From positions 1 through 64,000 of the forward strand of contig PDHQ01000109.1 of assembly GCA_003339415.1 (NCBI GenBank): a stretch of DNA of 64,000 nucleotides, read 5' to 3'. Shown here piece by piece: positions 46,551-58,999 of the stretch. The notes beneath the pieces were generated by a model. The model was not told where the DNA came from and did no database searches. It saw only the letters and a program-made list of their open reading frames with translations. This DNA comes from Ophiocordyceps camponoti-saundersi (nom. inval.). Lineage: Eukaryota; Ascomycota; Sordariomycetes; Hypocreales; Ophiocordycipitaceae. A program made the position numbers and the translations under genes. Numbering within the stretch: position 1 is the stretch's first letter; each line of letters starts with the position of its first letter.

Positions 46551-47515
46551 CTTTTCTAACCTAATTATTATTATTTTTTTCTTTAATATATTTTATATAA
46601 GCTTCTCTTATAACTTTAATTTTTTTTAAAAAAATACTTATATTTAGTTTAAATTTAATTTTTTACCTTTTTTTTTAACTTAGTATTAATTCTTATATAT
46701 TTTATTATACCTTATATAATTTACTCTTAGAACTAACTTTTATAAGCGGAGGACTATTTCTTAGATATCTCCTCTACTCCCTTTTTAGACTATTTAGCTC
46801 CCGCCGAAATAGCTCTTTTTATTAGAATATTAAAAGCCGCTTAATATAGTTTTATTCCTTAAGAAGAGATATTCTAAAATTTTATTACTAGCTTTCTCTA
46901 AGAATAAGAAATTAATAATCCTCGGGATATTCTAATCCCTAAAGGAAACCCCGCTAATTTAGCTATAAATTCCTAACGCTAATATTACTCTTTAATATTA
47001 AATTCTAGCTAAGATAAAAATATTAAACTTTTAAATATTATTAAGTTAGAAAAATATCTTATAATTTAAAAATATTAAAATTAGCTTAAAAACTTAAAAA
47101 ACGCTTTTATTATAGCGCTTAAAATATATTATAAAAATAATAATAAGATTCTTAAAGCTTTAGATAATATATACTTAGATTTATATATATATTAGAGATT
47201 TTATAAATATAGCTTATTAGCTAAGGAATAAAATTAACTTATAAGCGATTAGCTTATATTTAAAAAATAATTAAATAATTTTTTAAAAAATCTTAAAAAC
47301 TTAATAATAATAATAGCGGTTATTTTATAAATTACTAAATAATAAAATAATTAAACTCTTTATAATTTTTATATTTATCTAAAAAGTTTAGAAAAATATT
47401 TTAATACTTATTTTTTTAAAAAAAACTTACTTTAAATTACTTCTCCTAATTACTTCCTTAGCTATATACTAAAATCTTAAAATAATATTTATTATTATTT
47501 ATATACTAAGGGCTT
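46550..47515 (+). pseudogene. gag-like degraded frame, probably Ty3/gypsy
   Basis: The plus frame from about 47090 to 47500 reads as a helical, Lys/Asn/Leu-rich protein interrupted by TAA and TAG at likely Gln codons. It contains an LYNFYIYLKSLEKYFN segment like the capsid region of ascomycete gypsy gag proteins. It is cut on the right by the insertion at 47520. It may be the 5' part of the element whose pol starts near 49.5 kb, but continuity across 47.5-49.3 kb is not shown. Confidence 0.4.
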
Positions 47516-47519
47516 TTAT

Positions 47520-47890
47520 AATATCTAAAGCTTTTATAATATATTAAGTAAGGAAAATCCCCTAAAATAAAGCAAAACCCCCTAACTATAAAGGAAAAGC
47601 TTATTATATACTTATATAAAGGTATAGTAGTAGTTAGCGGTAATATAGTATAATAAGCTTATTACCCGGGGGGTAATCTCGGATAATATAAAAAAATAAG
47701 GTAAGGAGGGGAGGGCGGAGAAAGGAAAGTCCGTAAAGTATAGGGCGGAAAGAGCGGGGTAGTATAGTATAGCGGCGTAGCGCGGAGCAGTGCAGGGCGG
47801 TGCGGGGCGGTACGAGGCGAGGCGGTATAGGGCGGGGCGGAGGAAGGAAAATCTAAAGGGGGGTAAGGTAAAGTAGCGAGGTAGCCGCTT
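47520..47890 (-). mobile_element. GC-rich non-autonomous element, second copy (reverse)
   Basis: It is the reverse complement of a sequence like 41770-42088: CCGCCC-type words (here GGGCGG, 47780-47845), GATTATCCGAG-type middle, GGGGGTTTTGC and GGGGATTTTCC near 47588-47560, and TATATAAATAA at the 3' end. It is longer than the 41.8-kb copy by about 50 bp at the 5' side. I see no clear target duplication. Confidence 0.65.
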
Positions 47891-49330
47891 TATTATATAT
47901 TAATAATTAAAAAAGGGGGGGCTATATCTTTTTCTTTTTTACCTTTTTTTTCCTTTCCTCTTTTTTTTCTTTTTATTATTTTTAGAAAAAAGTATATTTC
48001 TAACCCCCTCCCTTAACTTTTCCTTTTAACTTTTATAATAAAGGGAAGGTAAAAAAATTATATAGCTATATTAATAAAATAATAGCGATAAATATACTTA
48101 AGATTATCTATAGTAAGCCTTATAACCTCTTTTATATTATATATATAGCCTAATTAGCTAATTATAAAGTCTTATATTAGAAATAATAAAATAAGTAATA
48201 TTATATAACGCTAGCTATATATAAAGCTAATAAAGTATATAAGCTTATAATTAGCTAATTATTATAATTATACTAAGGCTTAGTATAAATATTAAAAAGT
48301 AAATAATATTAAAAGTTAAGCTAAAGTTAAAGCTTAAAATATTAACTAAGTTATAAATATATTTAAAAAAGTTATATATTACTATAATAAAAATAGCGTA
48401 ATATATTAGTAAAGGAGGATAGCTAAGTAGCTTATTAATAAGTATAAAGTAAAATAAAGTAAAGTAAAGTAAAATTTTAAATATAGCTAATAGTAAGTAA
48501 TAAGAGAGAATTTAAGTTAACTTACGCGATATATAAAGGCGGAATAAAGCGTTAAAGCTCTAACTTAATATAATAATAATAACGCTATAAGTAAGCGCCC
48601 TAGTAAAGTTAGCCGCTCCGGCGGCCGCCCCTAATATTACTCCTTTTATAATAATTATTAATATTTCTCCTTAGGAGTTTTATATATTAATATTAGCTTA
48701 TCCCGGAATATTAAGTAAATAGATAACTATTAGTATAAGCGGAGCGGGAAGTAAAAAAGGGGGCGGAGCGATAATAATAACGATAGCGGTAATAAATATA
48801 GTAATCGGATTATAAGCGGAGTAGGTAGTAATAGCGGACGCGGAGAAGGAAGTAGAGGCGGTAGCGAAGGGCGCGGTAGCGGAGGCGCTAGCTTAGTTAA
48901 CTATAATTATAGCGATAATAATAAAGTTTATAATAAAAGTAAGGGAGGCGGTACTTATAATAATAATAATTACTATTATTATTACCGCTACCGCTTAAGA
49001 GAACTATATTATAAGGTTCTTATAAGAGTTTTAGTTAAAAATATAAGTAAAAGTGCGGGACCTCCGATCTTTTATATATAATATAGCGTACGATATTAAC
49101 TAGGTTTAGAGTAACCTTAATTAGGCGGTAGCAGATTACGTTAAAGTTAACTAATTTAGATATATTCCGGAGAATATTTTTAAGCTTTAGCGCACTCTTA
49201 ACTTAAATCGCCTAAGGGCAGAGCGGGAGCCGGTGCCGAAGGAGGAGTCGGAGGCGGAGGATAGGGCGGCGGCCTAGACGCTAATTATTATTATATCGAT
49301 ATCGGGGAGCGGGTCGGATCTTAAAATAAT
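47890..49330 (+). other. RIP-degraded block with low-RIP GC-rich islets
   Basis: 48600-49320 keeps many CG-containing words (GGCGGCCGCC near 48620, GGAGTCGGAGGCGGAGG near 49245) and is locally far richer in G+C than its neighbours. The plus strand could encode a Gly/Ala-rich gag segment upstream of the knuckle at 49579. I make no firm call. Confidence 0.4.
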
Positions 49331-49578
49331 ATTAAGTAGATACTTTTAATTATTAAAAAATAGTTTTTTTAGCTTAATAAATCTAAGATTTTAATTTAAA
49401 TAAGTTATATTAATATTACTATAATAACTTAATAAAATATTAATAAACTAACTTTAATATAAGTTATTATTATTATAATAGGTCTTCTAAGCCTTATTAC
49501 TAATAAAATAAGAATTATCGCTTTAGAGAAAATAAAAGTAAATTAAACTTATTAAACTAAAAGTAAGATATCTAAACT

Positions 49579-49620
49579 TATTTTTATTATAAAAAGAAAG
49601 GCTATAAGAAATCTAACTAT
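49579..49620 (+). pseudogene. gag CCHC knuckle of gypsy element 3, Cys/His to Tyr
   Basis: The plus frame reads YFYYKKKGYKKSNY: exact C-x2-C-x4-H-x4-C spacing with each Cys and His now Tyr. Confidence 0.75.
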
Positions 49621-50379
49621 TAATCTAAATACTTAGAGAAGGTAAAGGTAGTAAAGTTTAAATAAACCTAAGCTAGTTTATCTAAAAAGGGTTTAAAAAA
49701 CTTAAAAACGTTAATAGAAAAGTCCCTTTATTAATATCCTTAATAGAAAAAACTTTTAAAATTTCTAATACTTTTTAAATAAGACTTACCCCCTTTTAAT
49801 ATTTATAAAATTTAATACTTATAATAAAATCGATTTTATTAACTTTTCTTTTATAAAATAATACTCCTTATTACTTTTAAATAATAATCTTTTACTTTTT
49901 ATAAGAGGAATTAGTAAATATATATTAATAAATAAGCTTTAGGAAATACTAGTTATACTTTATAATATAAATAATATTAAAAAGACATAAGTTTATTATT
50001 ATTTTAATATCTTTAATATAGTAGTAAATAATAACCTTATTATTTTAAAAACACTTACTCTAATAGCTAAATAAATTTACTTATCTCTAAAGATTTTTAA
50101 ATAATAATATAAGTTATTTTAATTATTATAAGCTTACCTTTTTAATATAGTAGAATTTATATAAGAAGTAAAATTTTACCTTTATATTTTTTAAGTTATA
50201 TTAAACTTAATACTTCCCTCTTTTACGGATAAAGAAGATTTAAAGCTACTTTTAGTACTAGAGCTTAAATTACTACTAACTCTCGCTAGATTTAAAAATA
50301 TATTTTCTAAATTAAAAATATTAATTTTTCTAAATAAGAAAAACGCTATTTACGCTATTAACTTAGTTAATAACGCTAT

Positions 50380-51330
50380 ACCTCCCTAAGGTTTTATTTA
50401 CCCTCTCTCCTAAACTAAACTTAAGGTTTTTTAAGAATACTTTAATAACGCTTTTAGAAAAAGTTAAATTCGAGAATTCTAAAACCTTAGTAGCGCTCTT
50501 ATTTTTTTTATCTTAAAGAAAGATAAGGAATTAGAACTTTATATAAACTATTAAAATTTTAATAAAGTAATAATTAAGAATTATTACCCTCTCCCCCTTA
50601 TTTCGGAGATTATAAACTAAGTTTAAAGTACTATAATCTTTTTTAAGATTAACTTTTAATACGCTTATTAGCGTATTTATATTAAAAAAGGTAATAAATA
50701 GAAAATAGCTTTTTACTTATAATATAGCTATTTTTAATATTTTATTACTTTATCTAATTTTACGAATACCTTAGCGATTTTCTAATATTATATTAATTAA
50801 GTATTTAAAACTATTTATTTTAATAATATTTTTATTTACTTTAAAATAATAAAAGATTATACTTAATACTTTTATAAGATTTTAGCGAAACTTAAAGAAG
50901 CTAATTTATATATAAATATTACTAAATATATCTTTTATAAGAAAGCGGTTAAGTTTTTTAAATATATTATAAGTATATATAATATCTTAATAAACTTTAA
51001 AAAGATTTTAGCGGTTATAAACTAAGAGGAGCTACGCTTTTTTTATAATTTTTCAGTTTTTCTAGGTTTTTATAACTATTACTAGCGTTTTATTTTTTAA
51101 TATTTTAATATTATCGCTCTCTTAACTAATATATTTAAAGGGAGCGAAAATAGTAAGAAACTTAGTTAATATAAACTTAACTTATTTTAATAGTTAGCGT
51201 TTCTAAAACTTAAAAAGGTATTTACTAAAGCCCCGCTATTTATATATTTTAATTTTAAAAAGTAAATATATATTAAAACTAATATATTAAACTTTATTAT
51301 AGCTAATATCTTTTTATAGTATAATAATTA
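50380..51330 (+). pseudogene. reverse transcriptase of gypsy element 3, degraded
   Basis: Ordered motifs are FILKKDKELELYINY near 50495-50545 (family: VxKKDGxLRxCVDYR), KNYYPLPLISEII near 50577-50615, FFKINF near 50640 (FSxIDL), YFNNIFIYF at about 50814-50840 (the YxDD box with both Asp changed to Asn), FLGFYNYY near 51060 and SVFLGF next to it, and KAPLFIYF near 51230. Catalytic residues are lost. RNase H begins (KTNIL for the family's TDAS) and is then interrupted at about 51340. Confidence 0.8.
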
Positions 51331-51339
51331 AAAATAATA

Positions 51340-53215
51340 TTTTATTATTAATATTATTTATTTTATAACTTTTATATATTTTATAAATTTTACGCTTATA
51401 ATAATATAAATATAAATTTTTTATTTTTATATTATAAGTAAACTTAGCTCCCTTTACTATTTTATAATAATAGTAAACTATGCTTAAAATAACTTTAAGG
51501 GGGAGGGTAACGCTATATAAGTTAATTATAACTATAAAAATTTTTCACTTAAAATATAACTTTACTTTAAATTATAATAATCTTAAACTTAAAAGTTTAC
51601 TATACTTATTACCTTATTAAAAGCTAAGGTAAATATTAATAAGATTATTTTAAGAGATATTTTTATCTCTATATAAGTAATTATTAAATAAATAGTAGAG
51701 TTTAAAAAAGTCTAAGGAGGCGCCCCTTTTACTTTAACTTTATTAGTTAGTAATATCTTTTTAATTATAATAGCCGCGGTTTCCTCTCTTTTCTATAGCT
51801 TTAGGGAGAGCGGAACTTTTCTAATATAAGCTATAATTATAGCTAAAGCGCTAGAGAAAATAATTAAAAAATAAGTTCCTAAGTAATATATAATATAGCT
51901 TATAATTTATTTTAACTTTATTATTACTCCGCTTTAAGTTTAAAGCTTTAAATTAATTATAATAAATATTAACTGCGGATTTTATAAGTAAAGCTAAGCT
52001 TTTATAATAAGGAAATTACTTAATAATAATATTATAAGAATATTTTAAAATATTATTTATAAGCTTAAGTTTAATTTAAAATAGCTTTATATTATTTTAA
52101 AAAAATATATTTAATTAGTAAAAATTATACTTTTATTATAAAAAAAATACTAGCGTAAGCTTTATAATAAAATAATAAGGAAGCTTTTTAAAAAAAATTA
52201 AGTTTTCGAATAAAGTTTTAATAATATTATTATATATAAAAAGATATTATTTAAAAACTTAATAAAGCTTCTTAATTATTATTATTAATAGCGTAATAGA
52301 TATAAATTAAATTTATAATAAAAATATAATAATATAAATTAAAATTTTAAATATTAAATTATATATATTAAAAATCTAACTTTTATAATATTTTAAATAT
52401 TACTAATTTAAATATATTATTAAATATTATATAATAAAGCTATAATATAATAAATATTTTACTACTTTATATATAAAAGGTAAGTTTATTTATTTTATAG
52501 CTTATAAGAAAAGATTATATTATTATTTTTTTATTAAAAATCTTACTTTAAGTAAAGTTAACTTTATTTTAAAATAAAACTAAGCGAAAAATATATATAT
52601 TACTTAACTTTAAAAGTTTATAAATTAAAACTTTATATATACCGCCTTTTCTCCCCTTTTAGCGCTAACTAGAAACTAATAATAGCGGAGGCAGAAACGC
52701 TAAAAAGTAAATATAATAATACCTTCTCCTCTAACTTTAATTTTATATTTATTTATAGCTTTATTATAATAATTTAGCTATTTTTAAAATTAGCTATTAT
52801 AAGGTTATTTTCAAGTAATAAAACTTTTATATATTCTTATAATATATTAATAAAGCCTTAATTAATTAGATTATTAAGGCTATTTTAATTAAATATAAAG
52901 ATTTTATTTATAATAATAATAATAGCTAAAAAATAAGTAAGCTATATAAACTTTATATTAAACTTAGTTTATATATACCCTTATTATTATAAAGTTTACT
53001 TTAAAAGAAATATTAGCTTTAAAATTACTAATTAATACCTAACTTATAAAATATATAAAATGCTAAGTATAATCGGGGTTTAACTTAAAGCTAAGGTAAT
53101 ATTTAAAAGAAGGGTTTTACTTTAAGCTTTCCGGTTTTTCCCTTTTTTAGAATATATATAAAATAGTTTAAAGCTATATATAAGGTATACTAGTATATAA
53201 ATATTATTATTATTA
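51340..53215 (+). mobile_element. 1.9-kb retroposon-like repeat, copy C
   Basis: It is full length relative to copy A. It interrupts the RNase H part of gypsy element 3 on its left side. The right end has AGAAGGGTTTTACTTT, GGTTTTTCCC and TATAAATATTATTATTATT. No coding domain is recognised. Confidence 0.65.
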
Positions 53216-55202
53216 ATATAATATTCTATTATCGCTTATTAATTATAAAAACTTGATAGCTTTAAAGTTTATTATATAATAGCTAAAAAAGAATTTTTAC
53301 TAATATTAAATCTTTTAAATATTAATACTATTATATAGAAAAATTAATATTTCTAGTTAAGGTAATTTTAAATTACTTAAACTTATAATTAATTATATAA
53401 TAATTAAATTTAAACTACTATTAATAATATTAAGTAACTTACTTATTACTTTTTAATTTCTATATTTTTTCTAAGCTAAGCTATAATAACTTTACTAATT
53501 ACTTTTTAAGAAAACTATAATATATATTTAAAGTAAGCTTTATAATAAAAAAGTTAAATATTTTATATAAAAGAATTCTTATAAGATATTTAATAATACT
53601 TTTATAAATCGCCTAACCTTTAATAATATTTTATTAAAATTTCCCTTTTAAAGATTTTACTTAGATTTTCCTTAAAAATTTTATTATTTCTATACTTAGG
53701 AAATTATTAAGATTTCCATTTAAGATTTCTTTATAATAACTCTAAGGATTTTACTAAGATTTCTAACTAGATTTAGTATAAAAATATACTTTTAGAAATC
53801 TCCGGATTTTATTAGAAAATCTTTATATCTTAGGAAATTACTATATATTAGAAAATCTTTATTTTACTAATATATACGGAAATTACCGTAAGATCCCTTT
53901 AAGTAAATATTATTAAAATTATATTAAGAAATTTTCCTTAAGCTCCTAGCTATATAATTAGCTTATTATTCCTTTAAATAATAATTTAGATTTTTCTATA
54001 ATTATATTTTTAGTTTTTAAAAACTTTTACTTATACTTATCCTTTTTATAATAGCTATTTTATAATTTTATAATTAATAGCTAGCTTATCTCCCTTTTTT
54101 ATATATTATATTTAGTAGCTAGCTTAATATATATATAATTATTAATAAATTATATATATAAGCGTATATTAACTAGTAATAATTTTATATTTTACTAACT
54201 TATAGATTTTAAGCTATAAAGGTAATAAGTTAAACTTAAAATATTTTTACTAATAAATTATATAAGTATAGACTTTTAGCTTAGAAGAAAGCTTCGCTAT
54301 ATTTATAATATAACTTTAGCTATATATTATTTTTTTTACTTTTAAACTTCTTAAAGTAATTAAGGAAGAAATTATAGCTAGGAAAGAAAAAGCTTATATT
54401 TTTAATATTTATAAAAAAGTAAAGAAACTTTACCCCTTTAAAAGTAAATTTCCTCTTTTATAATATAGAGAAATAAAGCTAGTTAGAAAGTATTTATTAT
54501 ATTAAGATAATTTTTAAGAAACTAGATTACTTATTATAATTAATTATTTTTTAATTAACTTAAATATAGTTATAAATTATTATAAATTATTTAAATAGGT
54601 AAATTAATTAAAATATATATTTAATAATATATTTTATTTATTTAAAATTCTTTTAGAAAATTAGCTAGCTTTTATTTAAGAATACTTTTAAATTCTAAAT
54701 AATATTAACAGTAAAGATAAGTAACTTACCTTATAAAAAAAAAGTAAAAAAAGTAAGCTCCTCTTTTAAGAAGAAAGTAAGGAAAATATTAAAATCCCCT
54801 TTTAAGAGAAAAGTAAGGAAAAGGCTAAGTTTTTTCTGCTAGATAAAAGTAAAAAAACTTTTATATTATAAAAATCCTTTTTAAAAAAACTATCTACTTT
54901 AAAAAAGAATATTTTAAGGAAATAGTATTTTTTAAATCCTCCTATATTATTATTTAATTTAAAAAAACTTACACTATTTTCTTTAAAAAAGAAAAAGCTA
55001 GCGCGGATAATAAATAAAATTTTATATTCTTATTATACTTATTTTTAAAATTTAACTTTAAAGTTAGATAATAATTTATAATTATATAGTAAATTAAATT
55101 TATAAAAACTATTTAAATAATAAGTTTAGCTATAAATTTAAAATATTAAATAGTTTAAGTTAGCTAATATATTTATTATTATTTTAAATTAAATTAAGGA
55201 AA
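53215..55202. other. RIP-degraded DNA with a degenerate GGATTTT/AAGATTTC stretch
   Basis: No element is called. Between 53640 and 53910 short words of the type AAGATTTC, GGATTTTA and GGAAATTA recur irregularly, giving a degenerate local repeat. The rest is featureless AT-rich DNA up to the chromovirus target duplication. Confidence 0.5.
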
Positions 55203-55207
55203 CTAAT
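55203..55207. repeat. target-site duplication CTAAT (left)
   Basis: CTAAT immediately precedes the left LTR and is repeated immediately after the right LTR at 62791-62795. Confidence 0.85.
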
Positions 55208-55507
55208 TATTAAGGGACTAGTTAAAGGGGTGCTTATTTACTAAGCTATATATAATAATAATCACGTATAAAGAGCTTCTAAGGAAGCCGCACTCTAGCG
55301 TGCTAAATAGCTATATATACCGCTCTTTCCTTTAAAGCCTATTTGCCTTCCTATTTAACTATCCTTCCCGTTCCGTTCTATTTAATCCTTCCGCTATAAG
55401 CTTCTAAGCCGGATAGCGGTAGCCTTATTATTTAATCGTAAGGCTAATTTATAAGTCTAACGTTTAAGTTTATAACCCGAATATAATATAAGGGCTAGAC
55501 CTTAATA
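55208..55507 (-). repeat. 3' LTR of chromovirus element 4
   Basis: 300 bp, aligned without gaps to 62491-62790. It starts TATTAAGG and ends CCTTAATA, the TG...CA termini converted to TA...TA. By eye I count 19 differences from the other LTR, all transitions. Confidence 0.9.
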
Positions 55508-55510
55508 TAA

Positions 55511-55530
55511 GGTCCCTTCCCTCTCCCGTA
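55511..55530 (-). other. polypurine tract of chromovirus element 4
   Basis: Minus strand GGGAGAGGGAAGGGACC directly upstream of the 3' LTR. It primes plus-strand DNA synthesis in LTR elements and independently confirms the minus orientation. Confidence 0.8.
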
Positions 55531-55829
55531 AGTGCGGGATCCGTTATATAGTATACGGTAAGGTCGGGCAAAAGATTTTCCGCTAGCCCGCCCTACTTTT
55601 CTATAGCTTTTATAATATCTACTTATTAAACCTTTTATTTCTTCCTTTCTTCCTTCTATAGCCCTATCGTTATTATTATTATTATTATTATTAATACTAT
55701 TATTATTATCGTTATTAGTAAGGAAATCCGCTGCCCGTTTTATAGGTTTAATTATACTTACGTTTTTCCTGCTAATAGGGATATCTTAGCTTAGCAAGTA
55801 TAATAGTTATTTTTAAGATATCGCCGCCG

Positions 55830-57090
55830 CCGCTAGCGCCGCCGTTAACTCTGCCGCTACCGCTATCGCTAATAAAGATAACGAGAACGATAAGGGCGAT
55901 AATAGTAACGAAGAAGTTAACGAAGATAATATCGCTAGCGATAATAAAGGCCTCGAATATAAGGAAAATTTTCCGACTTTTGTAAAATAGTTCGTTTAAG
56001 AAAGTTAGCCTCTTATAGCAGCCTCTTTTTCTTCTTCTATTATTCCTCCTTCTCCTCCTAAAATAAGTCTCTCCCTTAATATATTTTATAGCTTATTATA
56101 TAAAACTTATCGATCTTATATTTAAGAGGGCAGTTTATCTATTATAAGGGACGCGTTACTTATAATATTTTTCTTAGGTTATCGTACGGAGAAGCTCTTA
56201 GCCTTAGGCCCCTTATTAGCTTTCCCCGTCTCCTCCTCTTATTACGGTAAGTCTTTATCTAGCCTAATTAGCGGCTTTTTTACTAATATTATATTTTCCG
56301 TAGCCTATCTTATAGAAGAAGATATTCCGGGCTAAGATTCCTATCCTCGCCGCCGTAGCCGTCGCCGCCCCCGCTCCCGCTTCCTCTCTTTCTCCTCCTC
56401 CCGCCCCCGCTACTAGCTTTATTAATAACGAAAATAACGATAAAGGCGAGGATAAGGAAAATAACGATAATAATAAGAGGGCTTTTCGAGAGTATTTATA
56501 TTTTCGCTATATTAAGTAAGGATATAAGTATCGTAACTAAGCTATAATATTAGAATATATAGGGAAATAAAAACCTCGTATATCTTATATAAAATATATA
56601 TTTTTATACTAAACTTATATACTAGCCCCTTAGCTCCTAGTTTTAGCTTATATAGCGTAATATATTACTATTAATACTAAAAATCCGCTAATAGTAATAA
56701 AAGCTAATAAAGCGCTTTAGGTAGCGATTATAATAGCTTAGGCCTTAACGATATTAGCTAAGCTTAAGCTTATATATAGTAGTGCTTTTTTTATTATATA
56801 GTTTATATTTTTAATTTTACTATATAGAACGCGGAAAGCTAATTTATCTTAGCTAAAGAGTATATTAACGCTATCCTTAATATCGCCCCCCCTTATAAGC
56901 TTTTAGGCTTTAGGGGGTTAGCTAATATTTTAATATTAAAGGAAAAGGTTATTATTTTAGAGCGTAACGCCGCTATTACCGCCGCCGCTATACCCGTTAC
57001 CGCCGCCGCTAAACCGATAACTTCGACGCTATCGCGCCGCCGCCGTTACTTAGCTAAGGAGTCGTTATCTATAAAGAAGCAGCGCCGCTA
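55830..57090 (+). pseudogene. opposite-strand accessory ORF inside chromovirus element 4, unknown function
   Basis: On the strand opposite to gag-pol, between the chromodomain and the polypurine tract, a plus-strand frame can be read in three frame blocks: 55830-56330 (Ala-rich start, then acidic Asn/Asp/Glu/Lys-rich), 56330-56860 (Ala/Pro-rich, acidic, then spaced Tyr codons near 56515-56620 that look like a Cys/His knuckle after RIP), and 56830-57090 (helical, then Ala-rich, ending SRRRRYLAKES...KKQRR and TAA). Stops inside blocks are TAA and TAG only. The frame changes could be introns or damage. The basic end resembles a nuclear-localisation or nucleic-acid-binding tail. The frame at 3430-4224 has the same style. 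I do not recognise the family. Confidence 0.55.
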
Positions 57091-57101
57091 AATATTATAA
57101 A

Positions 57102-57121
57102 GGGGGGGGGGGGGGGGGGGG
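57102..57121 (+). repeat. uninterrupted run of 20 G
   Basis: Twenty consecutive G lie 12 bp past the TAA of the opposite-strand ORF and about 95 bp from the end of the chromodomain. On the element's own strand it is poly-C. The length may not be exact in the assembly. Confidence 0.9.
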
Positions 57122-57213
57122 TTTTCGCGCCTAAAAGTGCGCTTTTTAATATAAATTCTCCGCTAGTTATTTTACCGTGCGTTTCCTAATATCTTGCCTA
57201 TTATTATATATAG

Positions 57214-57420
57214 CTAAACCGTATAAAGCTTTAAAGCGATTAAGAGCGGCGGTACCTTTAAGTTTTACTAAAGGTTCCTATATTAGGTTTTAATAACCTT
57301 TCTATTTAACGAAGACCTCTTATCTCCTACCTTTACTTACTTTCTTCTATTTAGCCGAGACGATTTTTTTAACTTCCTATTCTTCCTCCTTATTAATTAG
57401 TATTATAAGAGGCTATAAAT
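57214..57420 (-). pseudogene. chromodomain of element 4 pol
   Basis: The minus frame has EVFVK-x-KGY-x-NLI-x-EPLVKLKGT then LNRFKALYG. This matches the chromodomain pattern (Y/F-V-K-W-K-G-Y ... W-E-P ... L) with both Trp codons now TAG or TAA. It lies at the pol C-terminus, as in chromoviruses. Confidence 0.8.
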
Positions 57421-58800
57421 TAGTAACTTCTTATCTAAGTAAGGGGTCTAAAGCTACCTTTTTAAGTAAATCTACGCTAAAGTAATTATAAGCTTTTATT
57501 AGTAATCTTATAAGTTTAACGAGGGAAGGGTTAATAACCCGCGCTATTATAAACTTAGTATTTTTCTAATTAAGCTTTTTCTTAAGCCTTACGCTAGGGA
57601 AATTATATAGATTAAGCTAAACTTTATCGCTAACTTTAAAGCGCTTAGCCGCTTATCGATTCTTATTAGCTTAAAACTCCTAAGTTTATAAAAATAAAAT
57701 ATTAGCAGCTTAATAAAGGTTTATTACTTATTATAATTATTTTATAAATTCCTTAGCCTAGCTTTTAGGATTCCTTATTAATAATTACGGAGTATCTAAG
57801 TTTAATAATATTATTATCGGAGCTTAGAACTTATAAGTTACGAAGAATAGCGTTATTCCTATAGCTAAGTAAACTCTACTATTTAGCGTAAGCTAGGCTA
57901 TAGGAAGCTATTTATCTTAGTTATCCTAATTATAAGAAATTACCGCTTAGAGGTAAGCTTATATATTTTAATTAACCCTCTCGTATCCTTTATTAGTTTA
58001 TAAATAGTAAGCTATATTAAGTATTTAATTAATCTTATAAAGTTAGTAAAGATAGCTTTAGAATTCGCTTATCTAATTAGTTCCTTTATTACTTACGATA
58101 GTGCTTAGCTATTAGTAAAACCGTATAAAATATTAGAGAAACCGCTTTATATAAAGCGGAGCGTTTATTAAGAGTATTAGCTTAAGTAGGATCTTTTTAC
58201 TAAGGCGGTTTTTAATTACCTATAAGTGCTTATTTCCGCGTTCTATAAGCGGGAAATCTATTATAAAATCTATTTATATATATTAATAAAACTAATCTAA
58301 GGTAGGTAATAACTTAAGGAGGGTAGCCCGATATTATTTCTAAGCCTTAGTCTTATTATAAATATTATAGTTCTTAAGGAATTAACGAATATATTATTAT
58401 TAAAGCGGCTAGAAGAAGTCGCGGGTTATAAGGGCTACTATGCCTTCTCTCTTAAAATAACTAACTAAGGCTAAGTTATAGATTATTTAAATAAGACGAT
58501 TTTATAATATATTAAGCGGGGAAGCTAGTGCCTTCTTAGAGTTTTTTATTATAGTAACCGGGGCTCCTAGGACCTAAAGCCTATCGCGGAAATATAATCT
58601 TCTTTTAATATTAATATAGTAATCTATAATTTAAACCTTAAATTATAGCTTTAGAGATAGTAAGCGATCTCCCTTTATTATAGCTTAATATACCTCCTAA
58701 AAAACCGAGTCTTATAATACCGTCCTATTTTAAAGTTCCTAAAGTTTATTATTAGAGAAAACTTAAGTTTTTAGTAGAACGTTATTTTATAGATTTATAG
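57420..58800 (-). pseudogene. integrase of element 4, degraded
   Basis: Near 58285-58220 the minus frame reads IDFIIDFPLIERGNK and then VIKNRLSK, corresponding to the integrase core (MDFIxDLP ... VVVDRLTK) with the second catalytic Asp region changed to Asn. The rest of the core and the C-terminal domain are readable only in parts. Confidence 0.65.
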
Positions 58801-58999
58801 CGTTTTCCGTAGCTATACTTACGTTTTATTATCTATCTTCGCCTTCCTCTTCTTCCGGGATATTAGTAAGGTCTCCTAAAATATTAATTACTATTACTTA
58901 TAAGTAGAATTATAAGGCTTTTTCGGGAATTATTTATATAAAGCGGGCGTTTTCCTCCTCCGTAATTAAGGGTTTATTTTAATCCCTATAGGAAAAGGC

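Larger units (their letters stand above)
49330..51340 (+). mobile_element. Ty3/gypsy element 3, degraded gag-pol, truncated
   Basis: On the plus strand a gag knuckle (49579-49620) is followed by a protease-like stretch and a reverse transcriptase (50380-51330), then the sequence is cut by repeat C. Stops are TAA and TAG at former Gln and Trp codons. No LTRs recognised. Confidence 0.7.
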
